A stretch of DNA of 64,000 nucleotides from Cristatella mucedo (taxonomy: Eukaryota; Bryozoa; Phylactolaemata; Cristatellidae). A model generated the notes under the pieces. It was not told where the DNA came from. It saw only the letters and a program-made list of their open reading frames with translations, and searched no databases. The stretch spans positions 201,501 to 265,500 of the forward strand of contig WPIO01000060.1 of the NCBI GenBank assembly GCA_009760855.2, in the 5' to 3' direction. Shown here in pieces: positions 45,107-58,712 of the stretch (position 1 is the stretch's first letter; every line of letters begins with the position of its first letter). A program made the translations under genes and the position numbers.

Positions 45107-45930
45107 AATTCGCTTTCGCGATTTTATGCTATGGCCTAATGGCTCGACAAATTTGGCAGACCTAAATAATAGAACTGCGATACAGTTTTCACATACAGGT
45201 TCGCGAAACTGTAGTTTTCATTTCAAATGACAAGAGACTGATGTTCCAGGTTTAGCCACAGAACGTCATAAGATTTCGCTTTCGCGTTCTTATGTTATGA
45301 CCTTTGAGGGCCCGGCCCAGCTACCACCCCAAATATTCCAACAGCGATACAGCTGCCATTTCCGCTATAAACTGTGTACTACTGCGGTTTTTATTCATCG
45401 TTACAAAAACCAGTGTCCAGGTTTACCCGCTGAATTTCATATAATTGCACTCGACCATTCTCATGCTATGGCCTCCAGTGGCCAAGGTCAGCCAGCCTCC
45501 CTAAATATGCACACTGACGCGCAACTGTTATCGTCGCAATAGTCGTCGCGTTACTGCGGTTTTGATTTCACATTATCAAAAACCCAGTTTGTGTTTACCA
45601 ATCAAATTTCATGATATAACGCATGGACGTTCTCATTCTGCATCTTTCAATGGCCAAGCTAAACGATCAGTCCTTCCTTTTCGGACTGCGGTACAGCAGC
45701 CATTTCCACAATAGCGTCGAGCAACTGCGGTTTTGATACCGAGTAATAGAAAACCCGTGTTTCGGGTGTAGTAACAAAATTGCATGGCGTTGTGCATGGG
45801 CTGTCTCGTGCTATAGCCTCCAATGGCCCGGGCCAGCCAGCCTTTCTTCATGTTCAAACTGGGAAGCAGCTGCCGTTTTCTTAATAGGCGTTGCCAAACT
45901 GCGGTTTTGATTCCACGTTGTAAATTACCG

Positions 45931-46364
45931 TATTTTTACCTTTATAAGCCCCCTTGATGTATAAGATCACTCCAAACTCGTGGACCAATTTTTTGGAAAA
46001 AATATGTTCATTTTAATAACTGAACAATATCAAGACTCACAATAAAATCACTCATGTCACTATCACTATCCTCTACATCACGAATGGTGAAGATACTCTC
46101 CCAATCTTCATTGTTCATGTCGCAGGCTTGAAATTTGGGGCACGCAGCCTCCCTACACTACCACTTTCCGAGGCAGCTTATAATGGCCGATCGTGGCATC
46201 GTTTAAAGTTAAACATGATTAAAAATTGCAGCCCACTCAAAGTTCTAAATGAAACCTAAATTAAGCCACCGTAAAGCTCCGTTGACAAACTGTCCTCAAA
46301 AGAACTGTCAAGCACTGCGGCTTTATTTGCTCCAGCTGCTTCGAACGTTTAGATACCCTACAAT
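45931..46364. other. possible DNA-transposon end
   Basis: ACCGTATTTTTACCTTTATAAG at about 45928 resembles terminal motifs of some invertebrate DNA transposons, but I found no matching inverted end. The rest is AT-rich and unassigned. Confidence 0.2.
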
Positions 46365-46440
46365 ACATTTTCATAGTACCCTCAGCAAACTATCTTTTAC
46401 GAGGCACTAAATATACTATAAAGGAAGTACGATCATATCA
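46365..46440 (-). mobile_element. LINE-A 3' tail, decayed
   Basis: CATAGTACCCTCAGCAAAC, ACGAGGCACTAAATATAC, AAGGAAGTACGATC follow the reverse LINE-A 3' end. Lies just beyond the tubulin poly(A) signal. Confidence 0.4.
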
Positions 46441-46482
46441 ATCGCACTCAGGCTGTAACGAAAGTTCATGGTTTCCATAATT

Positions 46483-46488
46483 TTTATT
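46483..46488 (-). terminator. poly(A) signal of the alpha-tubulin gene
   Basis: AATAAA on the minus strand, 97 bases past the tubulin stop codon. This gives a short 3' UTR of roughly 110-120 bases. It is the first canonical hexamer downstream of the stop. Confidence 0.6.
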
Positions 46489-46584
46489 TCAAGAGAACAG
46501 CTACCACTTGGACATGTAGGTCGACAGCATTGCTGCCTGGCTCGGGATTACTGCTCGGCATTGCCTTCGCGATGATGCTGGAGT

Positions 46585-48850
<2,266 letters not shown>

Positions 48851-48968
48851 TGTCGTTTAGTTGGAGTTTCGAAACGCACAAAGTTTCTTGAGAGGACGAA
48901 TAGGTTCTCGCGCCGACCGTTAACGCGTCTTGCGAGAATCGGTTTGAATACGACCACGGACAACACGG

Positions 48969-48976
48969 TATTTATA
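48969..48976 (-). promoter_or_regulatory. TATA box of the alpha-tubulin gene
   Basis: The minus strand reads TATAAATA about 120 bases upstream of the tubulin ATG. That predicts a start site near 48940 and a 5' UTR of about 90 bases. Around 49005-49045 lie a CCAAT motif (plus strand), an ATTGG and a CACGCCC GC-box-like motif, as in many tubulin promoters. The position is seen; the start site is inferred. Confidence 0.7.
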
Positions 48977-49049
48977 GGCTGAGCCCCGTCGTCGCCATGA
49001 GAGCCATTTCGCCAATGGGGTGCGAGAGAGCGGGTCACGCCCGTTGGCG

Positions 49050-51130
49050 TGCCGTTGACAAGCATAGATATCATTTGTGTTTCCCCTATTGTCCTCTAAG
49101 CAGCCATGGCACCGCTAGTCGCTATGATACCGTAACTCACTGCTGTTTACATTACGATGGCCAGTTACTTAAGTTGGTCGTACCATAAATAAACCAAGTC
49201 AAAAACAGATGAGAAATGGCACATTAGTAGTACTCCACTTTCATCGCCGGCAAATCGAAGCTAAGCTCGCAACTGGACCCCGAAATTTCCGTCCGATATG
49301 CAACTAATCACCTCGCAGTAGTAGGGGTTCGCCGAAGAGCGCTGCGGTCATTCTAAATGCTCCCACTCGGATTGCGGATTTGGCGAAGGTTTAAACATGG
49401 TGTGCGTGTCCTCAAAGCGAGTATCTACAACCCGTTTAGTGCGAAATGAGCCGTTCCTCTGTGCGCGGGAAAGATATAGGTGCCCAGATACAAATGGCCT
49501 TCGTTTTCAGATCGTGCATGGCAGCGACGGCTGTATAACAATGATTCGCGAGCATATTATTCTATAGTTTATTACAATCATAACACGTTTAGCTGATGTG
49601 CATCTACAACAAGTTATGAAAGGAGATGGTCCGACTTCCGGCTAACAAGCCTGTCGACTCGCGTCAACATCTCGGTATAAAGCAGCAAGTAATGGGTACG
49701 ACCAACGTTACTCGCTCAAAGCTGCCTTCATTATTCACGTGTTAAACGCCACAACGCCACTATCTGAATATGAGTTGGGGTGTTCCCTGAGGATGGGTAG
49801 TTTGCCTGCAAGAGAAAGGGGGCCAGCTGAATCCTTGGTCAGAGAACGGGGGGGGGTGGTGGAGGGGGTTGAAGGGTTCCATGAAATTTGCCACTGCGTA
49901 TAACTGCCACAGATTCCGTAAAGCACAGTGAATTCCAAAGATTTCAGATAGTTTGAGAATGAGTTTACCAAAAGTGTGATGTCATGCGAATTATTTGTCA
50001 TAATTATGCGAGCAGAACTACGTTTGGCCAATCGTGGCTCCGCAACATACGCTAACGTCTTAGTAACCGCTTCGACGTGTTTATAATAATTTATATTAAG
50101 TTAGCTCATGTAATGGCGTAGTGATAAACATTTATCGTAAGACTTCATGAGCAAGATGAATCGCTTAAAAAGCGCCGTAAAGCCAGCGGCGTGCTCGGCC
50201 CGCCGCCATGCCGAACTAAACGTTTTGATTTCTCTCAGAAATGGATAATTTGTGCACATATATAAACAATTTATATTATCATGTGTTATTGCATCATAAA
50301 ATGCATGTAAAAGCTTACGATACGCACTTTTCGTGAACTGGAAGCGCGCGTATTGACGAAAACTTCCGTTCGGCCTTCGCCTTGTTCCTGGCTCCGCTTT
50401 CCGGGCTGGCAGTCAGCACACGTCGTGGATTGAAGTGAGCGCACGGACTGTCGTAAAACCATATAGCTTTCGTCAATAACTGATAAAATGCGGTAAATAC
50501 AGTGCGACGTTGTTGTTGAGATGTTAGCTTTTGCTGTGGGCCAACGCTGACCAAACGTGGTTGTGCTCGCATGATTACGGCGAATAAACTCGCATGGCAT
50601 AGTGCATTTGGTAAACACATTTTTATACATTCTGGAATCATCGGGATTCAGTGCGCTGGCGAAAGCATTTTGGAAACTGGGATATGCTGACTTGTGGAAT
50701 CTGTGGCAATTGTCTACTGGGGCCAATGTCCGCCCCCGGTATACGGTATGCGGAGTTTCCTGTTATAGGACGTGCTAGTGCTTGTGAAGTTGCGCGAATT
50801 CTCGTAAGCATGGTTCTGTCTTGAGGACAAGGGGCTTTACTTATGCGAATGAAGGACAGCCTATCTATAAAATGCTGCCCACGCAACCGCAGCCGGCAGA
50901 TCTGCTGCAGCGACCAGTCGACGGGGGTGCTGCCCAGCATGAGCTGTATAGTTTTGTTTTCTGGAATTTGGGCAGTATGACTCCAAATCGGTATCTTTTG
51001 TGAGGCCGATGCCGCTTGGGAGTGTTAAAAAGTGGTTTCAACGTTGCCCATTGTTGGGCATGGTGGGCAGCGTTATGATTGTTCGTGCTGAAATTGTGAA
51101 ATTGACATGCTGTCTTTCCAGCGTGAGTAA
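49050..51130. other. apparently unique DNA upstream of tubulin
   Basis: No LINE or SINE copies recognised. A G run (49849-49857), several short frames (for example minus 50726-50286) without motifs, and a Kozak-like ATG at 50209 followed at once by a stop. A distal regulatory region or unrecognised exons are possible. Confidence 0.35.
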
Positions 51131-51136
51131 CATAGT

Positions 51137-51365
51137 AATAACAATAATAACAGTAATAATACATTTGTATAGCGCGATTAGAGAACTTAATCTCTTTCTA
51201 TGCACTTTACGTATGCTGCAAAGGAAGCAAGATCGTATGGTTAGTGGTAGCATGCTCAATGACAACAAGCATAACATGGTTAGAGATGCCGTGCACAGGG
51301 TCAGCATGCAAGTATGGTTAGTGGCAGCATGCGCAGTGTCAGCACGCATATGCACGCGTCTTGAC
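51137..51365 (-). mobile_element. LINE-A 3' end
   Basis: Reverse tail ACATTTGTATAGCGCG, AGAGAACTTAATCTCT, 3' UTR repeats (GTTAGTGGTAGCATGC and GTTAGTGGCAGCATGC). The coding part is missing. Confidence 0.7.
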
Positions 51366-51506
51366 AGAGATTTAGTTCTATTTGGGTGCCATATGAGTGT
51401 TCTAGTTAAAAAATTATAACTCCTGAGGTTTGTGCCCACAGAGAAGGTGCAAGTGTTGTTTGCGCAGACGGACACTCGATAGTATGTAAAGTAAAAAAGT
51501 ATAGTC

Positions 51507-51715
51507 ACTGAGCTGATTCCACAGCCTCATTTATGTAGAAATAAATGAATTTCAATAATTATAGAATTATATTCATAGAAATTAGCGGCAGAAAAGCCCT
51601 AGCGGCTGTCACTCCTCTTGCAGTGGGCAGTGGGCAGAACTTTCGGCTGCAGCAGGGCTTGAACCCACAACTTGTGTCGTGAAATGGGAGTACCTAACTA
51701 GTAGGCTAAGATCCA
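51507..51715 (-). mobile_element. SINE-A copy with internal insertion
   Basis: GCTGATTCCACAGCCTCATT start. About 50 AT-rich bases (51540-51590) interrupt the body before AAAAGCCCTAGCGGCTGTC. The head has GGGCTTGAACCC. Confidence 0.55.
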
Positions 51716-52169
51716 GCTACTGCAATACCTTACAAACGATATAACGACTCAAGTAGGAAGTGCTCGCGTGGAAAGATGTGTCGTGTATGAAATAATGGCA
51801 TGTTCATTGCAGCTGCGTAAGTTGATTCACCAATAAAAGCACTTTAAAGGTGCATCAAGTTTAGTAGGTGGAATGCCGCTATTTAGGCTGCTCTCAGTGT
51901 ATACTGATGCTGGATAAAAGCTCATAAGTTCATAAACCCTTGTAAATCCTTGCTGTTATGGTGTGATTCGGCACAAATTGAGATCTTCTTGATGCTGATC
52001 TGATGTGAATTCCTGGTAGTTTTCTTGAGACCCTATTCTATATTATAGACAAGACCGATATAAATGCCGGTCTAATACTCATTCAAGTACCCTGTGTGCA
52101 CACGTGCATGTATGTGTGTGTAAGCATGTCCAGGCACCCAGGTGCTTTTGTGGGCTTGCATGCATGTGA

Positions 52170-52325
52170 ATGGCTAGCTGATTCAACTGCCTCATTTACA
52201 TAGCGACAGAAAAGCCATAACGGCTGTCACCACTGCTTGCAGTGGGCATTATAGGATTGCCTAGTACAGGACTCGAACTCACCACCTGGATCGTAAAGTG
52301 CACCCTACCCCAGGCTAAGACCAGT
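52170..52325 (-). mobile_element. SINE-A copy
   Basis: CTAGCTGATTCAACTGCC, AAAGCCATAACGGCTGTC and GGACTCGAACTC in order. Confidence 0.65.
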
Positions 52326-52614
52326 GGGCCTCCCATGTGTCCCCCCATTTACATGCAAGTGCTCTGCCTTTGTTTTGCCACAAATTTCGGCATGAGTTTA
52401 AATTGAAATTTGAGTGCCAGTTTACAGGAAATTCTTACGGTTGCTGACATTCGTGCTGATATGTCAAATAATTTGGTTATCTTTGCATGTTCAAATGACA
52501 TGCAAAGTTGTTTAAAAGCATGTGTGAAACTGTGCTTATTCTTGCTGATACTGTATGTTTATACCATTGATCATGTTTATAAGAGGGTGTTTCTGTGTAT
52601 ATTGATGCTTGGCC

Positions 52615-52740
52615 AACGGGTGGGTGTTGGCTGAGTGATAAGGTGCTTACCTTAACGACCCAGGTCGCGGGCTTGGGTCCGGCAGCCGGCAACTCTGTAT
52701 TGTCCATTTTTAATGGGACAAAAGGCATCTATTGATATTT
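52615..52740 (+). mobile_element. tRNA-like SINE fragment, head only
   Basis: A head with TTGGCTGAGTGATAAGGTGC (A-box region) and GCGGGCTTGGGTCC (B-box region). The body matches neither family well. Confidence 0.35.
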
Positions 52741-53425
52741 TGCTGCTATAATTACACTGTGCACATTAGCACTAACAATTTGATCATGCTTCCTTTGCAG
52801 CATATGAAAAGTGTTTAGAAAGAGATTAAGCTATTCAAGCCATCGATCGTGAGCATTGCAGTTGCCACATCATATGCCGACCTGCACTGGCTACCAGTCA
52901 AGCAACGGATCGACTTCAAGGTTTTGTCTACTTCAAGGTTTTGTCGCTTACTTTTAGGTCCCTTCATTCTTTGGCTCCAACCTATCTATCAGATCTACCC
53001 CCCCCCACCAGGCTAAGCATTGCACCACCTGCTTTTCGGAATCTAACTGTTGTGTGCATTTAGTTTGTATGCTCTCAAAGTCTGGAACTCACTCCCGACT
53101 TGCATCACAACATCTCCGGACTTGACCACATCTAAAAAGAACTTAAAAACGCACCTATTTAGTACAGCATTTAGTGGGTCCGTGATTCGTCCTTTATGTG
53201 CTTATGCTTGCTGACACTGTGCATGCTGCCACTAACCACACTTGCATGCTGACCCTGTGCATGTCACCTCTAATCACGTTATTCATGTTGTTTATCAAGC
53301 ATGATATTACTCATCATTCGATCTTGCTTCCTTATGCAGCAAATGTAAAGCGCCTAGAAAGAGATTGAGTTCTCTGAGGGTGCTTTATCAAGTGTATTAT
53401 TGTTATTATTATAAAGCACACTATA
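52741..53425 (+). mobile_element. two LINE-A 3' ends in tandem
   Basis: A short copy (52741-52840, 3' UTR and AGAAAGAGATTAAGC) is followed by a second copy from the CHWLPVKQR region (52860) to the stem-loop and ATT tail at 53345-53415. A segment 'CTTCAAGGTTTTGTC' is duplicated at 52915-52943. Confidence 0.7.
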
Positions 53426-53999
53426 TAATGTTTCATTATTATCATAAATGGAGTATTGAATAAGGCGGCTTTGAGTTTTTTATTTCTTTATTTGTGTAAT
53501 TCGTGTGTTTTGCATGATTTGTGTGCTTGCATATTGCTGTACAGACAAAACAAATCATTGCGAAAGATGTCAATTCATCTTTCACAAATTAACAGAGTGG
53601 CTCTCCTAAGACCAATGTTGCTGGCAACACATTGGAGCTAGCTATGAGGAGTGCCGTGGGTTTGCTCTGTGCTGCAATGTGTGGTCTAAATTCCTCCCTG
53701 CCCACCTGTTTCCTTTGCTGTCCATGTTCATACAGATCTTTAGGTGTACGATGTATACCTGCGACACCTAGCACTCAGTTGAGCCCCGCCGATTTTCAAT
53801 GTTTACGGCAGACCTGCACCTTGTTTATAAAAATCTGTGTCCATGCAGGTGTTGCTATGCAAACATTTCACCTAGAAATTTACAAAAACTCAGTTCACTA
53901 ATAAGGAGTCTGTTGGCTATCGAGAGTGTGCAAACCGAATGTCGCATAGGCAAACACTATTTGAGCTGCTTCCTTCTCTTCTGATAAGTTGTGTCATGG

Positions 54000-54090
54000 C
54001 CAAATCACGTTCACTTGAGTAACCAACAAGTGCTTAGAAACAGATTATGTACTTTTATGGGGCTATCTTCTTCTTATTATTATTATCATA
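54000..54090 (+). mobile_element. LINE-A 3' tail
   Basis: AAGTGCTTAGAAACAGATTA, ACTTTTATGGGGCTATC and a TTATTATTATTATC run. Confidence 0.5.
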
Positions 54091-54609
54091 ATTATGTCAT
54101 CTAGAATTGTTAGCGATCTTTTACCTCTACCTCTTGGCAACGACTTATAGGCGACCTTTTGTTGCTAGGGCAAGACTCTGCAACTCGATTTCCTCAAAAA
54201 ACGCTTTACTGTCTAAAGTTTGGAATGAAACGTGATGCGCTGGCTTCATTATTGTAAGGCGCAAAGGGGCCAAACCAAGCCTCTAGAAAGTTCCAATTTC
54301 CAGTTGCTTAGCTCTAGAAGTGAAGGCTCATTCGAGCAGTAGCTGTTTGCAAGGGATTGTATTGACAGGCTAGTTACAGTACTGCATAACGTGCACTTAC
54401 TCTGGCACTTGCAAACCTACGTGGCAAACCTTCACTTACAGTGCTATTCACTAGGTCTGCATCGTTAAAGAAGAAGCTGCTTACTCCCACTTCTCTCACG
54501 GGTTATGTCTAGAATATACTGAAACACAGTACCTTATGGAAGAAGGTATTTCTTGGAAATGATCGCGTCTCACTGCCTATAGAGGCGATACAGTTGCAGA
54601 TTTAGGTAG

Positions 54610-56350
54610 GGTATCGCTTGCCACTATTTCAGGAATGCAGACTTAGGTAGGGTGTCAACATGTTTTGCTGGATGCTTTGGCAGCATTTAATAACCATGAT
54701 CACCGAGTCTTTCTCGAGCCTTTTTTGTACTATCGATCACCGAGTCTTTCTCGAGCGCTTCTCATTTCGCCTGGGCATCACAAGCACTGCGCTGCAATGG
54801 TTTCGTCCTAACTGACATCACTAATATGTCATTAGCCTCAGGCCAGCTGAACTCATATACTGAAAAACTTCAAACCTTGCCGGTAAGTTCCAGTCTTGCT
54901 TTAAAGCTAATCACTCCACAGAGTCAGCATTGCTTCGGGTGTACAACGACCTGCTTAGGAATGCAGACATGGGTAGAGTATCTCTGCTTGTTTTGCTCGA
55001 TCTTTCGGCAGCTTTTCATACTTTCGATCACCAAGTCCTTCTTGAGCGCCTCTCATCTCGCCTGGGCATCACTAGCACTGCCCTGCAATGGTACAGGTCC
55101 TATCTCAATGAGAGACTCCAGAGTATTTATGTGAATGAACAAAGATCATCCGAGGTACCACTGAAATATGGTGTACCTAAAGGATCCGTGCTTGGTCCAG
55201 TTCTTTTCACGGTGTATACTGTCCTTACTGGCCGATGTTGTTGCCAAGCACAATCTACGCTTCCACTTTTATGCGGATGACACTCAGTTGCACCTTTGCT
55301 GTGATCCCTCCCAGCCTTCGAGCATGTCGAATTCTCTCAACTTCCTTGCTGCATGTATTGATGACATCCTCACATGGATAGCAGCAAATTTTCTAAAATT
55401 GAATGATTATATAACTAACTTACTAGTTATGGGCAAACCAAGTGGGATTTAGAAACTGGGAAGGCTAACGCTCAAAATCGGCTCTGCCAGCACATCTCCT
55501 GTTGAACCCGCACGAAATCTAGGTGTCGTGTTCCAGAGTGACCTTTCTTTAGACGACCACATCAGCTCCACAATCAAGTCTGCCTACTTTCAGCTACATA
55601 ACATTGCCAAATTTGGGCTTGTTCAGATAGGGATACTACATCTAAATTGGTGCATGCATTTGGGACATCCCACCTTGACTTCTGTAACTCACTGCTTGCT
55701 GGCCTACCGGCCTGTGCAATCAGGCTCTTACAGCTGGTGCAAAACTCGGCAGCTAGGCTTGTCTGTCGTGAGCGCCAAAGTTGCCACATTACACCACTTC
55801 TCGCCGACCTGCACTGGCTACCAGTCAAGCAACGCATCGACTTCAAGGTTTTGTCACTCACTTTTAGGTCACTTCATTCTTTGGCTCCAGCCTACCTATC
55901 AGATCTACTGCCCCACCAGGCTAAGCATCGTAATACCCGCTTTTCGGAATCTGTTTACCTATGCCTCGTACAAACGTCAAATGCTTTGGAGACCGTGCAT
56001 TTAGTTTGTTTGTCCCAAAGCCTGGAACTCACTGCCGACTTGCCGACATCCCCTGACTTGACCACATTTGTAAAGAACTTAAAAACGCACCAATTTACCC
56101 CAGCATTTACTGGGTCCCCGTGATTCGTCTTTTATGTGCTTATTCGTGCTGACACTGTTGCAGGCTGCCACTAACCACACTTGCATGCTGACCCTGTGCA
56201 TGTGACCCCTAAGCATGTAATTCTTGGTGCTCATTGAGCATGCTACCACTAACCATTCGATCGTGTTTCCTTTGCAGCAAATTTAAGGCGTCTAGAAAGA
56301 GATTTAGTTCTCTGAAGGTGCTTTATCAAGTATGGTATTATAATTATTCA
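54610..56350 (+). mobile_element. LINE-A copy, reverse transcriptase broken by frameshifts
   Basis: Open pieces at 54930-55280, 55168-55452 and 55528-56123 together cover the same reverse transcriptase as 33193-34404. Changes in key motifs: SAAFHTFDH (Asp to His in the AFDT box) and GVPKGS in place of GVPQGS. The YADDTQL box is intact near 55270-55290. A 3' stem-loop and ATT-type tail end near 56350. A partial duplicate of the 5' part seems to lie at 54640-54810. Confidence 0.8.
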
Positions 56351-56354
56351 AACA

Positions 56355-57575
56355 CAATCTAGATTTCATTTCTTTGCAGGTGATACACACCTGTTCCTGT
56401 GCTTTGATCCATCCCTGCACGTCAAACTTTCTCCACTCCCTTGCTGCATGCATTTCAGACATTCATTCTTGGATGGCAGCAAGCTTTCTAAAATTGGACA
56501 TCGATAACCCTCAACTTGCTAGTTATGGGAAAACCAAGTGCGGTTCAGAAATTATAAAACCCAATTCTCAAAATCGGCTCTGCCAGCACATCTCGTGTTG
56601 AATCTGCATGCAATCTAGGAGTCCTGCTCCAAAGTGAAGCTTCATTAGACGATTCCTTCAGCTCCACATGAAGTCTGCCTACTGTCAACTATGTAACATT
56701 GCTCAAATTCGGGCCTGCTTAGACAGCGATGTAGTTCGTATGTACGTATGTATGTATTGTATGCAGGCTCCTCTGATAAGCCACTGGTGAGCTGTTAGAA
56801 GCATCACCGAGAGGGACCGGTGCTCAGCTGTGGTCCACCTGTGATGTGGCATGGACACAGGCCGGTAACCTGGTGGACAGATGGTGGATTCACCATCAGG
56901 GTCTGCTTGTGCACAGTTGTGGTCCTCGATGAATCATCGGGGTCGACTAGGGGAGCCAGGGAGTCGAGTGAGAGTAGGGGCCGAAGGGAGCCGTGCGTTG
57001 GTAATAAACTGTCGGTGTTGGGCATCGGCTGGCTCTCTGCTGTGCGAACAAACTACAAGCGATACACACATTCAAGTTGGTTCATGCATTTGTGACACCC
57101 AGTCTCGACACTTATGTAACTCGTATGCCAGGTCTTCCGGCCTGTGTGATTAGCGGCTTACTCTTGGAGCAAAACTCTGCAGCCAGGCTTATCTGCTTAT
57201 TTATTTATTGTTTATTTAGGCTTATCTGTTTGGGAGCACCGCAGTTGTCGAATTAAGCCACTTAGCATCGGCCTGCACTAGTTCCCCATCAACAAGCCAA
57301 TCGACTTCAATGTTTTGTCGTTCAATTTTTGGTCCCAATTTTTTTTTACTCCAGCCTACCTATCATAACTACATCCCCAACCAGGCTGGGCATCGTAACC
57401 CCCCTACTTTTTTTACTTTAGTAATTTAGCTGTGCCTCTAATTAACCCCAAATCCTTTGGGGACCGTGTCTATAGTTTGTATGCTCCTGAACTCAGATCC
57501 TTACTTTCAACGGACGTCTCAAAATTCCCTGACTAGAGGACATTTGAAAAGACGGTATTCTTTTCTAAGCAAGCC
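56355..57575 (+). mobile_element. LINE-A copy interrupted by a solo LTR
   Basis: A truncated, strongly decayed LINE-A starting in the reverse transcriptase (DTHLFLCFDP, equivalent to the ADDTQLYL region) and running to the C-terminal coding part near 57575. It is split at 56730-57057 by an LTR. The two halves resume at the corresponding place (…DS/…KLVHAFVT region). Confidence 0.72.
56730..57057 (+). mobile_element. solo LTR, 328 bp, with 5-bp target duplication
   Basis: Begins TGTAGTTCG and ends AACTACA, with inverted termini TGTAGTT/AACTACA. It is flanked on both sides by AGCGA (56725-56729 and 57058-57062), a perfect 5-bp target duplication. An AATAAA lies at 57003-57008, where an LTR poly(A) signal is expected for + orientation. 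No internal retrotransposon sequence is present, so it is the product of LTR-LTR recombination. The 5-bp duplication fits Ty3/gypsy or BEL elements. Confidence 0.8.
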
Positions 57576-58552
57576 TCTTTAAGGCAGTTAGAAACATGAC
57601 CCCACGAAAGACACATTTTCTGGAGGCTACTCGTTTTCTTGTAAACAAAATTTAGTCTAGCAATTTGAGTAGGTAACCATAGATATTGTCATTCACCGCT
57701 GGCTCGACAAGGAAAGACATCGAACAAATCGCGAGTCCTCTATTTCTTGCTTACAAAAGGGTAAAGGGTCGGACTGAGTTCAAGTCACCCTGCGAAACAA
57801 GAAAGAGCCGAGTGTTCGACGCCGATACGAGTCGGTCAGCGACGTCTGCGCGAGTCTTCTGGCAGCAAACTAGCGAAGTAGCAAGACAGCCAATGTAGCC
57901 GGTGTGATAGGAAAAGTATGGATACGATATATTGGTGCGATACGATAGGGATTATAAGAAGACGAAGGCGAGCTTATTCCTCTTGCGGATCCGTCACGTC
58001 CGGCGCTGGGAGGTAGAGCATTAAGCTGGGCAGCTAATGGCTTGTTCACATCGCTGCAGTGTGACCTGGTTTCTCGCAGCCACAGACGATCGGATGCTGC
58101 CGGTACAGGTATTATACTCACCGAAGTAGACTGCCGATTCCTCGAACGATGGCCAGGAAAAGAGTAGACGGCCGGCTGCCAACCTCTTGGCGTTCCCAGA
58201 AACCGAGATGCCGGTCGGGCACGGCAGGAACGCTTTCTTCGAGCTTCGGCGATAGTAAAGAGTCTCTCTGAAGACCTTACGCGTCCGCTAGCTGCAGCGG
58301 TGCAGGCTGAGGGTCGACTTTCCCCCCCCATCTGAATCCGGTCAACATTGGGCCGTTCTGCTTCAAAGTGCGCTGGGCTTTCGGTCTCAAACGATGCTGC
58401 GACCGTAGGCAACCCGCACGGGCGCTTCGAGGCGCCAATTCAAGGCCAAAGTTCAAGCCGTCGACAATGCAATTCGCCGCTAGCTCGGCCAAACTTCGAA
58501 CAAGACGTTTCTTCAAAATGCGTCACTTCGGATAATTTATTGCGCGTCCTAT
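57576..58552. other. CpG-rich region without repeats
   Basis: Sits between a decayed LINE-A and a SINE-B. It has short overlapping frames in several registers and the GTGAGT donor noted at 58120. Confidence 0.3.
58121..58257 (-). other. candidate exon ending at a GTGAGT donor
   Basis: The minus strand reads CTACTTCG|GTGAGTAT at 58120. All three frames are open before it, which fits high GC as well as coding. A longer minus-strand frame spans 58412-57870 across the donor. No family is recognised. The region 57690-58550 is CpG-rich and free of LINE and SINE copies, so a gene start here is possible. Confidence 0.18.
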
Positions 58553-58712
58553 ATATAATAATAATAATATAATTCATTGATATAGCGCCCCAAGAGAACT
58601 TAATCTCTATTCAGGCGCTTCACATATGCCTCAGGGCTCGAGCCCACGACCTCAGTCAGACCTTGGTCGGGGCGAGCACCTTAACCGCTAGACCAAACCA
58701 GCTCGGCGATGT
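58553..58712 (-). mobile_element. SINE-B copy, close to consensus
   Basis: Read on the minus strand: A-box region GGTCTAGCGGTTAAGGTGC, B-box region GGGCTCGAGCCC, then GCATATGTGAAGCGCC and a stem-loop with GCGCC/GGCGC and AGAGA/TCTCT arms, then an ATT-type tail. The last 60 bases match the LINE-A 3' end. Confidence 0.85.

Larger units (their letters stand above)
44588..45930. repeat. satellite of about 165-180 bp, about eight diverged units
   Basis: The phrase GCGATACAGCTGCCATTTCC or a variant recurs near 44588, 44765, 45177, 45341, 45518, 45687 and 45868. Each is followed by an ACTGCGGTTTTGATT-like segment, a TTTCATGATATAACGC-like segment and a CTATGGCCTCCAATGGCC-like segment. Intervals are 164-181 bases. 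A SINE-B and GT array (44855-45110) interrupt it. Units differ by many substitutions, so the array is old. Confidence 0.75.

Noticed and set aside
45928-46300. DNA transposon ending in ACCGTATTTTTACC
   Set aside because: No matching inverted end or transposase frame found nearby.
50209-50217. Strong-context ATG (GCCGCCATGCC) as a gene start
   Set aside because: The frame stops after three codons and no splice donor intervenes.
57870-58412. 180-codon minus-strand frame
   Set aside because: Three frames are open across this GC-rich stretch; it lacks a family match. Kept only as a candidate exon near the 58120 donor.
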